From positions 1 through 5,487 of the forward strand of contig CAZBUB010000095.1 in the NCBI GenBank assembly GCA_964494985.1: DNA of 5,487 bases, read 5' to 3'. Below the pieces are notes generated by a model. It saw only the letters and a program-made list of their open reading frames with translations. It was not told where the DNA came from and ran no database searches. The DNA comes from CAZBUB01 sp964494985. Its GTDB lineage: Bacteria > Desulfobacterota > Desulfovibrionia > Desulfovibrionales > Desulfothermaceae. Both the position numbers and the translations under genes were made by a program. Of this stretch, positions 5,421 to 5,487 are shown piece after piece; position 1 is the stretch's first letter; each line of letters begins with the position of its first letter.

Positions 5421-5487
5421 AGTTATCGGTTATCAGTGAGCAGTTCGCTGTTATTAGGTGTCGGTTCCAAGTGGTCAGCTATTGGTT
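5421..5487 (+). repeat. Degenerate heptanucleotide tandem array, RGTTATC-type
   Basis: Nine and a half consecutive 7-base units in perfect register: AGTTATC, GGTTATC, AGTGAGC, AGTTCGC, TGTTATT, AGGTGTC, GGTTCCA, AGTGGTC, AGCTATT and GGTT at the edge. Two match RGTTATC exactly, one matches at 4 of 7 positions, the other full units at 5 of 7, with G at position 2 in all. The array reaches the window end and may continue. It resembles the short heptameric tandem repeats described in cyanobacterial intergenic DNA, by analogy only. No start or credible frame of a gene was seen in 5395-5487, and no convincing leftward promoter. Confidence 0.6.

Overview
The window is a compact block of five genes, all on the minus strand, dedicated to B-vitamin cofactor metabolism. 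In transcription order (right to left) they are pabA (glutamine amidotransferase), a pabB-pabC fusion (aminodeoxychorismate synthase large subunit plus 4-amino-4-deoxychorismate lyase), panE (ketopantoate reductase), panB (ketopantoate hydroxymethyltransferase) and a Nudix hydrolase of the CoA pyrophosphatase type. Every gene looks intact. pabA/pabBC share one base (TAATG), panE/panB overlap by 8 bases, and panB and the Nudix gene are 7 bases apart. The only real internal gap is 90 bases between pabBC and panE. Long plus-strand reading frames exist but are shadows of these genes.

Functionally, PabA and PabB-C contain all three activities that turn chorismate plus glutamine into p-aminobenzoate for folate. 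PanB consumes a folate (5,10-methylene-tetrahydrofolate) to make ketopantoate, which PanE reduces to pantoate, the precursor of pantothenate and CoA. The last gene may hydrolyse CoA or its derivatives. One transcript could therefore link supply of the one-carbon cofactor, synthesis of the CoA precursor and CoA turnover. panC and panD are not in the window.

The right end (5340-5487) is non-coding and the least ordinary part. A strong intrinsic terminator, oriented with the operon, sits only 21 bases before the pabA start codon. That leaves no room for a promoter between them, so pabA is either expressed by read-through or controlled by attenuation. Further upstream, 5421-5487 is a degenerate heptanucleotide tandem array (consensus RGTTATC) running off the window. 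Three units of the same heptad family appear in the opposite orientation in the pabBC-panE gap, with a shared exact 10-mer.

The organism is a bacterium of moderately high GC with strong CTG/CAG codon preference, Gln-rich proteins and a large excess of CCWGG pentamers (about 100 by hand count in 5.5 kb). The gene styles (PabB-PabC fusion, PabA with a GVCLGMQ motif, Nudix with an RQGGE motif) are compatible with an anaerobic deltaproteobacterium of the Desulfovibrio type, but this is a low-confidence guess. I see no mobile element, RNA gene, CRISPR array or previously undescribed protein system. The novelty is in the leader and the repeats.
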